Shown one piece after another: positions 1-12,884 of a DNA stretch of 64,000 nt. Within the stretch, counting starts at the first letter, position 1; each line of letters begins with the position of its first letter. The position numbers and the translations under genes were made by a program. The stretch comes from Gloeopeniophorella convolvens. Taxonomy: Eukaryota > Basidiomycota > Agaricomycetes > Russulales. The stretch covers positions 38,894 to 102,893 of the forward strand of contig WTXD01000078.1 of NCBI GenBank assembly GCA_022496205.1, in the 5' to 3' direction. The notes beneath the pieces were generated by a model. That model saw only the letters and a list, made by a program, of their open reading frames with translations, made no database searches and was not told where the DNA came from.

Positions 1-1625
1 TGGATGCTGCGAGCTGCTCCTCGTACGTCAGCTCCTCCGGGACGTCCTCAGGGCAGGGCTTGGGCTCAGGGAATGGCTTGGCCGGCTGTTGGGGTTCCCG
101 AGGGCCGCAGAGCGTCTTCGCGAACCAGAGGCCCCAGGGAGTCCGACGGCGCTGGCGGCGGGGGGTATCCAGCAGATCAGTCGGGACCATCTCTGGGCGG
201 GCGGACTTGCGACGGTCCAGCACAATTAGGCGCGGTATATAGTACTCGATCCAAAATGCACGACTGGGATGCCTTCTGCGATCGCCGTTGACGTGGGATT
301 CGAGCTCTCGTGGCTGCGACAGATTCTGCGATAGGAAAGTGAGACACAGTCGGATGAGCTAATCAAACGAAGACATACATCGGGGACCAGCGAGTCTTCC
401 TCTGGCTGCTGAATCAATGGCGGGCAGTGAGGCGACGTCGGCTCCTGAGGCGGCAGTTGAGGCTGAGGCGGAAGAGGCATAGGCGGCTGAGGCTCGCATT
501 GAAGCAACGAATCAGGCATCTCGACTTCAAGAAGGGGCACTGGCATCCGAGACGGGAGAGGCGGTGGCATCTGAGGCGGCTGAGGCGGCGGCGGAGCCCA
601 CCCGGCGAACTCTTGAGTTGGAATGTGAGGCGGGTCGGGCGGGAGCGGTGCATGCGTCGGACCGGCGTCGTCCATGGGCAAGTCGTTGACCGCGCTGGCG
701 TTGGTCCCAGGGAAGACAAAGTGCGGGAGCCGCGGCGTAGGCCCAAAATCGAGCGGCTTGCTGAGAACTGCTACCAGTGGGTTAAAGTTGCTGCGCGGCT
801 TCTGTGGGCTTGCCATGATGCAGTCCGGTGGGAAGACTTCTGCCTGGAGTTGTGGGGTCCATTCCATGGGGGTCGGAACTGAGACCAGCGGTGCGTGCTC
901 GTGGACGACGTCCATGTCATCCGCGGGAGTGAACATCCTCGTATCCTGCTCGGAGACGATGAAGACATAGTGGATCTCCGCGCGAGACGCCTTGAAATTG
1001 CATGAGCCACCCATTGAATTCGAAAGGGAAAAAGACGTACTATTTTGCGTTGCGTCGCCCACAAGTCTCGGTTTACCAGCTCCTTCCGCTCTTTGGGCTG
1101 CTCGAGCGACCCGAAGCGTTTGATCCAGTTGGTCTTCGCCAGCGGCCGGCGGCGCTTGGGGGGTATGCGGTCGTTGTAGCGCCAGCCCATGGGCCTCTTG
1201 ACCTTGAACGTCGCGGGGAGCTCGAGGAGTTCGGACTCCTTCATGCAGTTCCTCGCAACCATGGTCCGCTGGCGCTTGGTGCCGATGTTGACGTTGCTGT
1301 CGTAGGACTCTGAGGTTTGGCCACGGGCGTACAGGCGTATGAGCTCCGCCGAGGACAGGCGGGCGTCTGCAAGCACGTCCTTGTACGGGCGGACCGTGTG
1401 GTACCCATGGGAGGAGTCGATGAGGCTGCGTCCGTCCGGTGACGCGTCGATGAGTTGGCCGAGGGGGAGCTGCGGGGGGTAGGCGGGGGGGATTCCAGGC
1501 CTCAGCGCAACACGGATCCCGACTATGTTAGGAGTCGGGATCGCCGGGGGGTGGAACCCGGTGTGAAGCGCTATGGCTCTGAAGGTGACGAATGGGTTTT
1601 GAACGGTGTTCTTGTCGGTGGACAT
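1..1625 (-). CDS. Hypothetical proline-rich protein (3' part beyond window)
   Basis: I do not recognise a family. Three exons join in frame on the minus strand: 1625-1041, 990-379 and 325 to the window edge. Both introns (50 and 53 nt) start GTACGT/GTATGT, and the second ends CGCAG. The first exon (about 195 residues) has a basic stretch with KRPMGWRYNDRIPPKRRRP. The second holds a long low-complexity run rich in Pro and Gln, with blocks such as PPPPQPPQMPPPLPSRMP. The third returns to mixed sequence (AFWIEYYIPRLIVLDRRKSA) and is still open at base 1. The ATG at 1625 is the first in frame. The protein is probably intracellular, since no signal peptide or membrane segment is visible. The exon structure is well supported; function is unknown. 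Confidence 0.6.
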
Positions 1626-2404
1626 GATGGAGAGCTAGGGAATATCACAGATACTCGATGGCCAGTAGGGGTTCAAAATGGTTTCCGTTAGAGAGCACTG
1701 GCGGGCGTGCATTGGTATATGTTACGCTCGAGGCCTGGAATTCAATACACAAGGTGCACCCGCTGCCCGAGTGCGACGCGTTCCCTCACGTGGGCGGTCA
1801 TCAGCTGCACGTGCGGCTGCCCGCCCGTTCACCCGCCCGGGTTATAGTCTTCTCACTCGACCTGATTGCGCCAAATGTCCAGGAGAGGACACACGCAACG
1901 GAAAACTCACGGTTTTCGGGGATTCCGTTGTCAGAATATCACGAATTTCATTCTTGAAGGACTAGAGTCATCTGGAAATTAGCGCTCATATCTCAGAGGC
2001 CGGGGAGCGAGCGCCGGCCCTCAGGGTCCGCTCTTGGCAATGCTAGGCTTCATGAACATCAATCGAACCGGAGCCCGGAAATCTTATGAGAGCGAACTGG
2101 ACATGCGACCATGCTCAGGATGGGGATGCTGTTCAAGTTGCTGCATGCCGACATTACTGGTGACATCAAGCGCGGGATGATCAATCGTCTGGACCAAAGC
2201 AAAGGAATGGTTACTCACATCTCATAAGCCCTCAGTTTCTGCACCAGAGGGGTATCAGGTACCCAATCACTAACAGTGCACGACAACAACACTCTTGAAG
2301 CAGTCTCTCAAAGGCACGCACTCGTCACCAATACACGTGCATCCACTGAAGGCATTGCTATTGCTTCCGACATGGTCCTCGAGAAAATGCCTACACGTAC
2401 CTCC
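1626..2404. other. Intergenic, no gene seen
   Basis: This is the stretch between the ATG of the proline-rich gene and the stop of the DUF6533 gene. It must hold the first gene's promoter. I see no coding exon with splice support. Confidence 0.5.
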
Positions 2405-3968
2405 TTACAGAATAAACCGTTTATCCACGTATGAGGCACGCAAATCGAACACAATCTCGTTGCTCTCCTCGACGACGGATGTCCCCGTATACTCCGTCGG
2501 AAGGTCGCGCTCCGAACTGATTCGTTGTCGAAGGTTGATCATCATGCGTGAGACGAGTGTCGAACACAGAACACTCGTCAGCACGCTGCTGACACCCTTG
2601 AGTACCGGCTGCGTGGATTGTTAGCGCAGGAGGCGTCGAAGGAAAGCATACTGACCGGAGCGAACTGACAGGTTTCATGAGTATGATATGCGGAGGCGGA
2701 AGGGATATGTAACTCACTAGGCACGTCAGAATGTTGAATAAGTTGGCAAGGAACATGGTGCTGAGAATATGTCAGAGCGGCTTCTGTCAGGATAACCCCA
2801 TCCGGTACTCACGCGAAGTATAGGGAGCCTGTGCAGGGCATAATCGAATGAGAGTAGGAGGGACTGAGATAGAAAGCCGACAGACCATCGCGCAGCAAGA
2901 CATAGATTATTGTCATTGGCTGCCGCCAGCCAACGCGCAGCGCTTTGTACAGCGTGAGAACGAAGACGGCGAAGTCCAATACGAGCACGATGCCCCACGC
3001 TAGGGCGATGCCTGCAGAAAGCGACAATCAGCGCGCATACATGCGGACAATCGCACGTTCGTACGCTGGCCACTGACGTCGTCCATGGCGTTAGTGCGAA
3101 TCCGCCCGAAAAATGAGATAAGTTGACTTGCTAGGACGTGCTGCTCTCTACGTTGCACCCCGACACGGGGAGATCGACGAGTATGAGGCTATCCTTTGAG
3201 GAAGAATGCAAGAAAAGGAACGTCTAGGGAGCTCGTCGTGAATTTGATGTACCTTCTGGAGATGATTGCCAGACTCACGGCTACGAAGGCGCCACCACCA
3301 AGGGTAAGGACGAGGAAGGATATGATGATCGTCCGGTTGTTCTCGTATATCGCCGCTATGCGCATGATGCAAATGACTGTGGTGCGTTGAGCGCAGGAGC
3401 GAACAGCCCACGAGGGTAGGAGCATACCTGCAACTATGAATTGGAGAAGTGCATAAAACGCTAGGTGATATAGCAAGAAGGCATGACATCTACGTGTTGA
3501 TTCAGTGCATGGTCAACATGGCGAGGTATGTGGCAGGGGACGCACAACTGATTAGGGCAGAACCGGCCGACGTGTTATCATCAGGGTCCTGGTCCGATGC
3601 AGAGCTAATTTGCACTCACACCATCGTTGAGATGCGATGGCTCGGCAAACATCTCGAGGGCTACTGGTATGTGTCCTAAGATTGAGAGATATCTGTTGAT
3701 GAGGAAGAGAGCTGACGGCCAGGTCAGGCGACGTTTCACGGGCCAGAAAAGTTCGATTTCGGCTGATAGGGTGATGATGTAGTCGTAGTATAGGATAGCT
3801 GAACAAAAATCAAGTCCAGAAGCTTGCGGCAGACAGGAAACGCACAGAAGGAAATCAGCCGAGGGTAATAGCTTGCGAGTCTATCATTCAGCACAGGTTA
3901 GGACAGATCATTAACACGCCGGGACGGAATGCATCGTACATTTGGTTGCCCACGTCGTGAAAAAGCAT
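2405..3968 (-). CDS. DUF6533 domain multi-pass membrane protein (copy 1)
   Basis: This belongs to the basidiomycete DUF6533 family of about seven-helix membrane proteins of unknown function. The family core reads ILYYDYIITLSAEIELFWPV, followed by an LFLINRYLSILGHIP block. Further helices are in VICIMRIAAIYENNRTIIIS, the exon with ALAWGIVLVLDFAVFVLTLY, then SLYFA and LANLFNILTCL. The last exon has PVLKGVSSVLTSVLCSTLVS and ends at TAA 2407-2405. The first exon is inferred: ATG at 3968, 29 nt, then a GTACGA donor, joined to an exon reading LASYYPRLISFS. That exon aligns residue for residue with the NYY exon of the other copies. About nine introns of 40-60 nt interrupt it. One exon around the GCN motif (3140-3170) is less certain. 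It is the only copy on the minus strand. Confidence 0.8.
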
Positions 3969-6900
3969 TGTTAAAACGAAAGTCGGGACTTGCGCAAGGC
4001 GCGAGTGTGCAGGTGGGGGTCGTGGACGTTGTAGAGCGAAATACAAGGACAGGGTGGCGCCCGCCTGAGGCTCGCTGTCTCCGCACTCTATTTGACAGGA
4101 CGGCGTCGGAGAAAGACAGAGTCTTGGGAATCATCCCGGTGCACGCACACGAATATTCCCTAGTAAGGACAAAGCCCCCTCCCTCCCATGAAGCTGGAGG
4201 TGTTCGGGCGCATATATGCCAAGGTCTTGTGCAACGATGATCCTACCCATAGCCGTCGAGTGCCGCACAGGAACCCTTTGAGGAGATGTGGTCGCCAAGA
4301 GCGCAGGAAAATGTGGGAAACGCGGGAATATTGCGCTGATTGACAGTGCGACAGCCTTCGCAGGGAGGTGCATGATGCTCTATTGTGCAAGAAGTAGGTG
4401 GTAAGGTGCTGGGAACCGAAGATGCGCGGGTATCATCAAACTTCTCCGGGGGATTCGCCAGGCCAAAGATAGACTATTAAGCCCAGAGATGGCTTGCTGA
4501 TTCAAAGCGAGGGACTCTTCGTCTAGACGCTCGCCAGCGCTCGCCGCCACAATGAGTCGCTGTATTGAGAGGACTTAGACGTGTCGTCGCGCAGTTCTCG
4601 GGTCCGGCCTCTGGTGCGTCGACATGGGAATGAAGACAAGTACTGCCTCCTCGGCATGGCGCCGTCTGTGCCGTTAGGAGGCCGAACGAAGTTAAATGTC
4701 ACCATCAGCTTGCTATCGAGCTGACGGTTGCCAGGCCAGCGCCAACGCCCGACAAGAGAGAAGTGGGGTGGCCTGGTGCGGACCGTAAACCTCGCTGTGG
4801 TGGCCGGGAGATGCCGGCCTCTCTGACATGGCGCTTGCGGACCTCGCTTGCCATTGGCGGCAGAGTCTGCATGCCGCGATCACGACGGTGAGTGTCATTA
4901 CCCTGCAGGACGAGCGTATCGGCCAGTTACACACGCCGAGTCTTTTCTTGAGCTCGCCTCTTCTTGAGCAAGGCTCTACTACGACTCGACGCAAACCAGA
5001 CGTAAAGCCACCATTCCAGGTCTGTCTCGTTCTAGCCTTCCCGAACAACGTTTCCCTTTACGCCTCGCTTAGCGGTCAAGAAGACGCGGCGGTCTGAGTC
5101 AGGGAAGCGTTGGTTCTTAGTCTCTAGACTTGTCTCCAACAGGATCGTCTTCTGCGCCCGAAACAGTCTCCGTAGCTGACCTCATCCGATCGAAGAAGAC
5201 AGTCGTTCTCCGATGGATAACGCCCGAAAGGGAGCATGCACACGGAAGGTGTCTGGCATGGCTCGAGCCTTGATCAGACTGGTGACTATTCCTTATGTTG
5301 TGGCGTCGGGTACTGCTGAAGTAGCGTTCCACCTGTTGAATGTACGGTTGATTCTCGGCAAACGTGCAGCGTTTGCACGTTGTAAATACAACTCATTTAT
5401 ACTTGAGCGCCCGTAACAGCATCGCTGCAATCGGGTGCCGCACACGCTTGAAAACCGCATGCACGCGACACCTACAAACAACGAGTGCGGGGAGAGCTCG
5501 GCCACACGTGCTGCGCGCGCGATCCGGTCGCAATACCACCCCCAGCATTCCAGTGCACCGGGCCATCAGATCTTCAGAGGCGATTGAACACCCCTTGGAC
5601 ATACATAGTCTCCGTTGCCGACCTTATGCCAATCGCGGAAGACAGTCGTTCCGCGATGGATCCCTTGGACACACAATGTGTCAGTCAATGATATGTTCAC
5701 GTATTCCAAGATGCACTCTTGACATATACAATCTCCCTTCCGCGTTTGTTTCGAAAGCTTCAGAGCGCTAGCGCTGTTACCAGGGTTGTCGGCCCAGACC
5801 CTCTGCGGGACGTTCGTTGGTGCTCCTGGAGGGACCAGTCATGCCGACCCGGCCGTCGGTGTCGGCAGGCAAACCCGGGTGTGGGTGCCTCGGCCGTTCT
5901 CATCGTATTTTTGTTCCGACCACCATGAAACGATGCCGATGTGTCCGACTTACAGTATACTCCACGAAAGACTCCATACAGCGCGGCGCATAAGATGCAT
6001 CCCAAACTTTCCTCCGTGCCGCGTTTCCGCTATGTCGCTGTAGGTCGCTGTAAGCAAAGATTTCTTCGTGTTATTGCAACGTGTCGGACGTCGATGCCGA
6101 CAGGTAATTGTTGGTCCCTGCGCGGTCCTTCGCCAGCACCGGCCACTAAGCCTGACCGTAACAAGCCTTATCGCTGGTTCCCCGGGCTTGAAATTGGGGC
6201 TCAAGGTGTTCGAACTCGAGGTCCGTCACAATGTGCCTGATCCCCTTGTCTACGCCAGTAACCTCTGTAATTCTAGGGAGCGCCCTCCAGGTCCGAGAAT
6301 CGGAAGCAGCGAAGCATGCGCTTACATGGGGCTCCGCGTGCGGAGAGAAAGAGCCCCGTAGGATCAACGATGGCCGTATGACTGCAGGCAGTTTGAGATA
6401 CCCACAGACGAAAGGCTCAAGTCGTTTGTTGTTGGGCCCGTCCGTCGCAACAAGAGACGACAGTGGGTCAGCGCTGGGCCCAACAGACAACGGGCAAAGG
6501 CCCGACGCCAAGTTTTGATTCCGCGTTCGTTCTGGGTGGTTGTTCCGTTCAAGGAAATCTACCTCTGGTTCGAGTGCCGATCTCCTTCACTTTCTACCAG
6601 TTCGGCACACCTTTACACGTTTTGGAGACGAAAGTCTTAACGTTCAAAAGCTGCGGCTTCAGATAGCGGTTCCTCGACGGCAGTGGACTGTGCCTGAGGG
6701 TGGCGCACGCGTCACGCGTCTGGTGCAGAGCCATGTCCGGAAAAGGGGAAGAGATAAGGAAGAGATCTGAATCGGGCGAAAGAAAACGGCATGGAACCAA
6801 CACGAACGTTGCACAGAGCTGCACTCTTCGTCCGCGCAACGTCCTGTTCCAAGGCCCTAGTACAAACTGCTCTGCTTGACCGCCGTACCACCACAGAGTG

Positions 6901-7152
6901 TATTGGCACATAGCGATGCGTGGTCTCCGCGGAAGCACGGAGGAGTCCGTCGCCGGTGGGCGCTGTGGGTGATAAGCAAGGCTGGAGCACATGCAGATAT
7001 GAAATTAGATCTGTCACAGATCTCAGTGGATGGCTCGAGGAAAAACCTTTGGGCACCCTTTATTTATCTACACTATATCCAATGTCGGTCTTCGACCTTC
7101 TCCCCTCTCGACTCCCACCTATCGGGGCTTGCCCGTCCAGCTACCAGTCGAA
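3969..7152. other. Intergenic, 3.2 kb, no gene recognised
   Basis: Many short overlapping frames occur on both strands, but none has splice-supported continuity or a family motif. An imperfect direct repeat lies at 5165-5661 (listed separately). It could contain a non-coding RNA or decayed sequence; nothing firm can be said. Confidence 0.5.
5165..5661. repeat. Imperfect direct repeat, two arms of about 54 bp
   Basis: Arm 1 is 5165-5218 and arm 2 is 5607-5661. Both start AGTCTCCGT, share AAGACAGTCGTT and end CGATGGAT. I estimate about 80% identity by eye. No terminal inverted repeats or target-site duplication were seen. Confidence 0.55.
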
Positions 7153-9540
7153 ATGACTTATGCCGTCTTCGACAGAATCAACCACGCCGTACGTCACTTT
7201 CATCTTCTTATTCCCGTTACTTCACTTATATCTCATCGCAACCAGGTGGCTCGATCGTTTGTCGGACGTTGGTTCAAGCTTGAAGGCTCCGGCGTCGCCA
7301 AGGAGCGAACGGGCTCTCGCTTCCTTGTGAGTCTCTTGTGCATGGTGGGGTGTTATCGCGACTGATAGCCATTATCTAGACCGAGCTTCGCGCTGGTCTT
7401 ACAACATGGGTGCGTGACTTGCGCCACCAACCGTCGTGTGACCCTTCTCATCTCCTCTCGTTGTAGGCTGCTATGGCGTACATCGTCCGTGCACTAATTC
7501 GCATGTAGTGCGGTGCGGCATCCTTGACGGCGTTTTGGATTGACAGATTTCCGTCAATGCCTCTATTATCTCGGATACTGGAGGTACTTGCGAATGCCCA
7601 ACGAACGATGGGTGCACCTCCGACCCGACGTATCTCGCCTGCGTGGACGAGGTCCACCGTGACCTCATCACTTCCACTGCTGCAATCTCTGCGCTGGCCA
7701 GCTTCCTCATGGGGCTGCTCGCGAACCTCCCGGTTGGAATGGCCCCCGGCCTTGGCCTAAACGCATATGTATGAATCGGTCTTCCCTTTTCGCCGCCCAT
7801 GGTTCTGATGAGCGCCGCAGTTCACTTACTCCATTGTCGGCTTCCACGGCACCGGAATAGTCACATACCGTGAGGCGCTCGCAGCCGTTTTCATGGAAGG
7901 GTAGGCAGAAATTGGTGTCCTCCGACCTAAGAGCGTATGCTGAACTCTTGCACCAGATGGATTTTCTTCATTCTGTCATTGCTCGGCCTTCGTCAGTGGC
8001 TCGCTCGCGTCATGCCACAATCATTGGTTCTATCGGTCGGGACAGGCATCGGCCTTTTCATTGCGTGAGCACTGTTCCTTCAGCTCCCGACTCCTTAGTT
8101 GATCCGTATGCAGCTTCATAGGACTTTGTATGTTCTGATTTCCTCTACCCACACGCCGGTTCCCTGATTCAGCTCTTAGCGTCTGGTGGTCTCGGCGTCA
8201 TCGGCGGTGACACGGTCAACTTTGTCGGTCTAGGCGGATGCAAGCCCGACCATTTCCTGTCAGGCTTGCCCAATTACTGTGACAATGCCGTCATGCGCAG
8301 CCCTACAATGTGGCTAGGCATCTTCACTGGAGGGTGTGTTCGTTTGTACTAGCGAGGTCATGTGTTAACCAATACGCCCAGCTTCTTAACGGTCTTCCTT
8401 ATGATGTACCGCGTCAAGGGTGCTATTCTTATCGGCATCTTCTTCACCTCCATTATCTCGTGGCCCCGTCCAACGGCCGTCACGGCCTTCCCGCATACTG
8501 ATGCCGGCGATGCCGCATTCGAATTCTTCAAGAAAGTCGTCACCTTCCACCCACTCAAGCTGATTGGCAACGCCATCGACTATCATTACACGAATGGTCA
8601 GGTGTGGTACGCGCTGGTCACGATGCTCTACGTCGATATCCTCGACACGACTGGTACCCTTTACTCCATGGCCAAGTTTGCGGGCCTGCGTGACCCTGTC
8701 ACGATGGACTTTGAGCGCAGCACGGTCGCGTACTGCGTTGACGCATTCTCGATCTCAATGGGTGCGCTCATGGGCACCAGTCCAGTTACTGCGTTCGTCG
8801 AGAGTGCAACTGGTATCTCTGGTATGTTCCTGCGTTCGGCTCGTAGGCAGTGAACACCTTGGGCTGACCATATGGCCATGCAGAGGGTGGCAAGACAGGC
8901 ATCACGGCTATAACAACCGGCCTCGCGTTCTTTATTTCCGTGTTCTTCTCTCCGATTTTCTCCAGCATTCCCTCCTGGGCCACCGGCGGCGCGCTGGTCA
9001 TCGTCGGCACGCTGATGATTCGCAACGTGCGAGATATCAACTGGGATTATATTGGAGACGCTGTACCTGCGTTTCTCACCATTATCATCATCCCTCTTAC
9101 ATACAAGTAAGTATCTCGTGCCTGCTTAGAGTGGAAGGTGAGCTGACCACGGACTTGCAGCATCGCGTACGGCGTGATTGCGGGCATTGTGTCTTACATC
9201 CTGCTCAACACCGTGCCTTGGCTCCTGCGCAAGGCAACGAACGACCGCGTTGTACCACCAAGTTATGCTCAAGCTGAGCCGTGGGTTATCCCGCCTGGCG
9301 GTATCATCCCCGCCTGGATGTGCGTACTCTGTCGTCATCAAATGACCATGCAAACTCACGCATTCCTCCAGGAAATACGTGCATGGCTGGGTCGCTGGTC
9401 GTCCATACACCCCACCAGATTACTCCGTGGATCCCCGCTACGCAGGTAGCATCGAGACCAGATCGCAGGAGCAGCCCGATATCGCAGAAAAGCACTCAGG
9501 GGACCGCGCGATTGATGTTGAGGACCTCTCTGAAAAGTAG
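7153..9540 (+). CDS. azgA: AzgA-type purine (hypoxanthine-adenine-guanine) transporter
   Basis: This is a plasma-membrane proton symporter for purine bases, of the AzgA branch of the nucleobase-cation transporters. Thirteen exons: 7153-7188, 7246-7326, 7380-7409, 7467-7484, 7547-7768, 7821-7900, 7957-8064, 8114-8127, 8180-8333, 8382-8821, 8884-9106, 9161-9319 and 9372-9540. They sum to 1734 nt, giving 577 residues, the usual AzgA length. Family blocks in order are [115 protein letters not shown] and [17 protein letters not shown]. Two micro-exons (18 and 14 nt) are needed to keep the conserved blocks joined. No lesions were seen. A shrunken copy lies at 47.1-48.5 kb. Confidence 0.94.
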
Positions 9541-11375
9541 CAAAACCCAACACTCATGTCTCACTTGTACTACTCTTATTCCTCGTCGCATCTCATGTTG
9601 TCGCTCATGTTACAGTAGATATCACGCCGCACATATTGACATCTCACTTACTACCTCGACTATTTTCGGAGTATCGCTGTATCACGGTGAACCGAGGGGT
9701 CGTGGTGGTGCACACCTATGACACGTAACACAGCAAATGTACGGCCTTATTCTGCGACAAGGGGGGTATTCAATCCGAGAGACGACTTGGCGCGAGCAGC
9801 ATCGGATTGCATCCCAATTCCATCCATGAAGACTAAAACGACAGCCCATGATAAGCTCAAGGATCCGCAAACGTCGAGACAAGAGACTAGGCATTGCCAA
9901 GCTGCAAGAACGTTCAAAGCAGTATGGCCTCATGCAATGTCCCTGCAGGGTGTGCAGTCACAGAACGACGACGAATCACTTCGGTAGCTTCCGAGTGCCA
10001 AACCATGCGCAGGCACGTCGCCACAGCCAGTGGGACAGCATCCCGGAGCTGGACTCCGTCTGGCTTACAAGTTTTCTACGGGCTGTGGATGCGGGCTTAC
10101 ATACCTGCGTTTGAAACTTTGGTAAATTATAAAAAGGTACCCACAGACCCCACGCTGGGGGATACGCGCGAAGGTCGGTTTCGAGGCGCATAGCTTCGGG
10201 TGTGGTCAGTGGCTCAATTACTCCGCAAGAAAGGCTAAGTGCATAGCTTTTGGGCAGAAAGCAGTTGCCTTAGACTCATTCGGAATTGAGAGGCTCGGTT
10301 CCACAAGTTCGGGACGGTGGCTGCTGAGACTCAGCGATCAAAGATCTTAGCGATTGCTCAGCAAAGCGGCAGCGCTCGGGGATGCTGCGAGGAGGATGGA
10401 GCCTCTCGCGCGGGCGTGAAACATGTTGCACGGCCCTTCATGAGACATAAGCTAATCTGACGGCATCAACCTCGAAGCATGAATATGGGGACACAATAAA
10501 GGAGGGCATGGGGGGTCCGCAGAAGTCTTGAAGTTATAGGTGCGAGGTCGGTCCCCATTATTCGGAAGATCAGAATGTTGTTTGCTTGGCCCTTTGCTGT
10601 GGCAGTGGCAGCGGCTGATCGAGATCGTCCGGGTGTGGGCACGTATGTAGTATGCACCGTCCATCCTCGTCCATCGGCCCGTCTGCAAGGTCGGATCCAA
10701 CTTGCCGTGTCCCGGAACTCCCACCATCGTCATGTCATCCCGCGGTCCTCAATCGTTCCCGAGCAGGTAGCAACGCTCATGACACCGCCGCCCCCTCTGT
10801 CACTAAACACGCAGCGCCGGCCACAGGTGGGCCACTGTCCCCGCTGAATCAGAGCTTGAGTTGTTGCAGAGCTGGAGGCGCGTGGCGACTTTGCGCGGCC
10901 GCGTTTCGCGCGACAGGCTGTGGCTTGAGGGCCGGCCAACCTCCTCGCCATGCACTGCTCGCGAGCGTCCCGGCATCCATACCTTCGTCTCTGCCGCCTA
11001 CTACCGTTCCTCGATTGGGACGCTCTGGCCTTCGGCCTGTCCTAGATTGACATGGCCTCGCGGGTCAGAAGCCTCTATAGCCGTCTGATGATGGTCGGGG
11101 AGTCAGGGTAGCCAGATGGCTGACTGGCTGACTGTTCGATAGGTTGCCCATCGTTGCGTGTCTCTGAGCGCTTCAGCCAGTCGTCTTGGCAATCCAGCAC
11201 GCCTCCCCTCGCGGGTCTACAGTTTGCCGTTCCAGGTGCTGGACCCAGACTCCGGCGCTCCAGCGCTCCTGCACCCTGATGCAGGAACAATCTCATTTTG
11301 AGATGGACTATTGAAATGCTTATAAGACCCCAGCCACATCGCCTCTCCTGTGCTTTCCTCGTTAGCTCTTTCGTC
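9541..11375. other. Intergenic; first 0.9 kb duplicated at 48.54-48.79 kb in part
   Basis: No gene is recognised. The stretch 10336-10430 (with TTGCTCAGCAAAGCGGCAGC) recurs at 48693-48780, downstream of the AzgA pseudogene, so the copied block extended well past the transporter stop codon. The remainder, up to the DUF6533 start, shows no coding evidence. Confidence 0.55.
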
Positions 11376-12884
11376 ATGGTCTCGATCGAAGCGCTCAAAG
11401 CTCAGGTGTACGTCGAATTCACGCCATTTTCTCTTGCTCTGCGCTTATCCTTGGATTTGTGCAGGAACCTTAATTACTATTCAATCATGGTATCGATAGG
11501 TTGGTCGTAAAATAACAACGCGGCGTCTTGCTCTGCAACTTGCATCCCAACAGTGATCCTTTACTACGACTGGCTCGTCACGTTGATCGACGAGATCAAT
11601 TTCTTCTGGCCGCCAAAGAATCGCATAACGTTGGCGTCTTCCTTATACTTCGCAAACCGCTATCTGTCACTCTTTGGTAATATCCCGGTCTTTTATGAGG
11701 TCTTTTTAGGTTCTGTGGGCGACAAAGTATGTTCCACTGCCCTTCGCTATAACACCATACTCACATAAGGTTACAGGTGTATGTCCACTCCGACGCGCCG
11801 CCTGCTGAAGCAACCCAACTAAAATCTCACAGATGCGAACTCTTGCAGCACTATCACCAGTACTTTCTGGGAGTCACGCAAACACTCGTTGCAGGTACGT
11901 CTAGATGATAATTATCACATATTGCACTAATTTAGTGTCTGCTATAGCTCTCTGCTGTATGCGTGTCGCCGCTCTGTATGAAGGCAAGCAACGGCGTGCT
12001 GTGGTTGGGGTTCTCGTGTTGATTATCTTGGGTTGCATTGGTGCCTCTTGTGTATGCAGTTATCTTCTATGCGTGTGTGCGATATTGACTTTGGGCAGTG
12101 GAGCTTCGTTGTTCCCCGGCCCGACCACGCAACCGTCTTCCTTGAAGTCGAAGGGACGCGTGGTTGCAGGCCGCTTCACACCGAGTCCCAGTGCGTTACC
12201 CCAGCTTCCATTGTATGGAGCGGTGGCTGACATTTTCTTCCAGGGGATATCGTTAGTTTTATCTTCACCCGCGCACGCCAATACGAGTGCTGAGATATCG
12301 GATACAGGGCTCGCGGTGACATGGAGCGTCATGCTCATGTTTGACACGACCGTGTTCGTTCTGACGTTGTACAAGGCTCTACGGATTGGCTGGGGCCGTC
12401 CTGTGACCCTCTTTCGAGTCTTACTCCGCGACGGTGCGCACTACCTGTGATCCTGGCTCATGCGGTGTATTGACTGAGCGTGTGTCTCCAGGAACACTGT
12501 ACTATGTGTACGACAGCATTTACTATTTATACTTGGACAAAACGAAGCTGATCAGAATGTAGGGTGATATGCATATCAAATTTGGCAAATATCATCACTT
12601 TCCTCGTAAGCATTCTCAGCCGTCCGCTGATCTATCTGTTTAATCTGCTGATTTCAACTTTGATAGGTTGCACCAGTAAGTGAACAACACTTGTTGTTTG
12701 CTCACGATGTTCCAGTTGACTCATTTGTATGCCGCCCTAGCCCTTGCTCAAAGGCTTGACCAGCCTTTTGACCAACGTGCTATGCGCTACGCTTGTATCA
12801 CGCCTCGCTCTGAACTTGCGAACCGAGAATAGCACACTCAACGATGATCGCATACGGGCTGCCTGCAAGTCATTGGAATCCTGA
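11376..12884 (+). CDS. DUF6533 domain multi-pass membrane protein (copy 2)
   Basis: This is a complete member of the same family as the gene at 2.4-4.0 kb, role unknown. Exon 1 starts ATGGTCTCGATC and ends before GTACGT. Exon 2 gives VNLNYYSIMVSI. Exon 3 carries the DUF6533 core (VILYYDWLVTLIDEINFFWP, then YFANRYLSLFGNIPVFYEV). Later exons give CELLQHYHQYFLGVTQTLVA, ALCCMRVAALYEGKQRRAVV, the loop with GCRPLHTES, WSVMLMFDTTVFVLTLYKAL, GTLYYV, VICISNLANIITFL and the terminal PLLKGLTSLLTNVLCATLVS. The stop TGA is at 12882-12884. Joining exons 1 and 2 at GTACGT rather than the adjacent GTGTAC keeps the frame. All family blocks are present, so the gene looks intact. Confidence 0.82.

Noticed and set aside
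6565..6585. Possible tRNA B box (GGTTCGAGTGCC)
   Set aside because: The spacing and the matching A box and stems are missing; no tRNA can be folded by eye.
3969..7152. Transposon remnant in the 3.2 kb gap
   Set aside because: Only a 54 bp imperfect direct repeat was found; no transposase frame, terminal repeats or target-site duplication.
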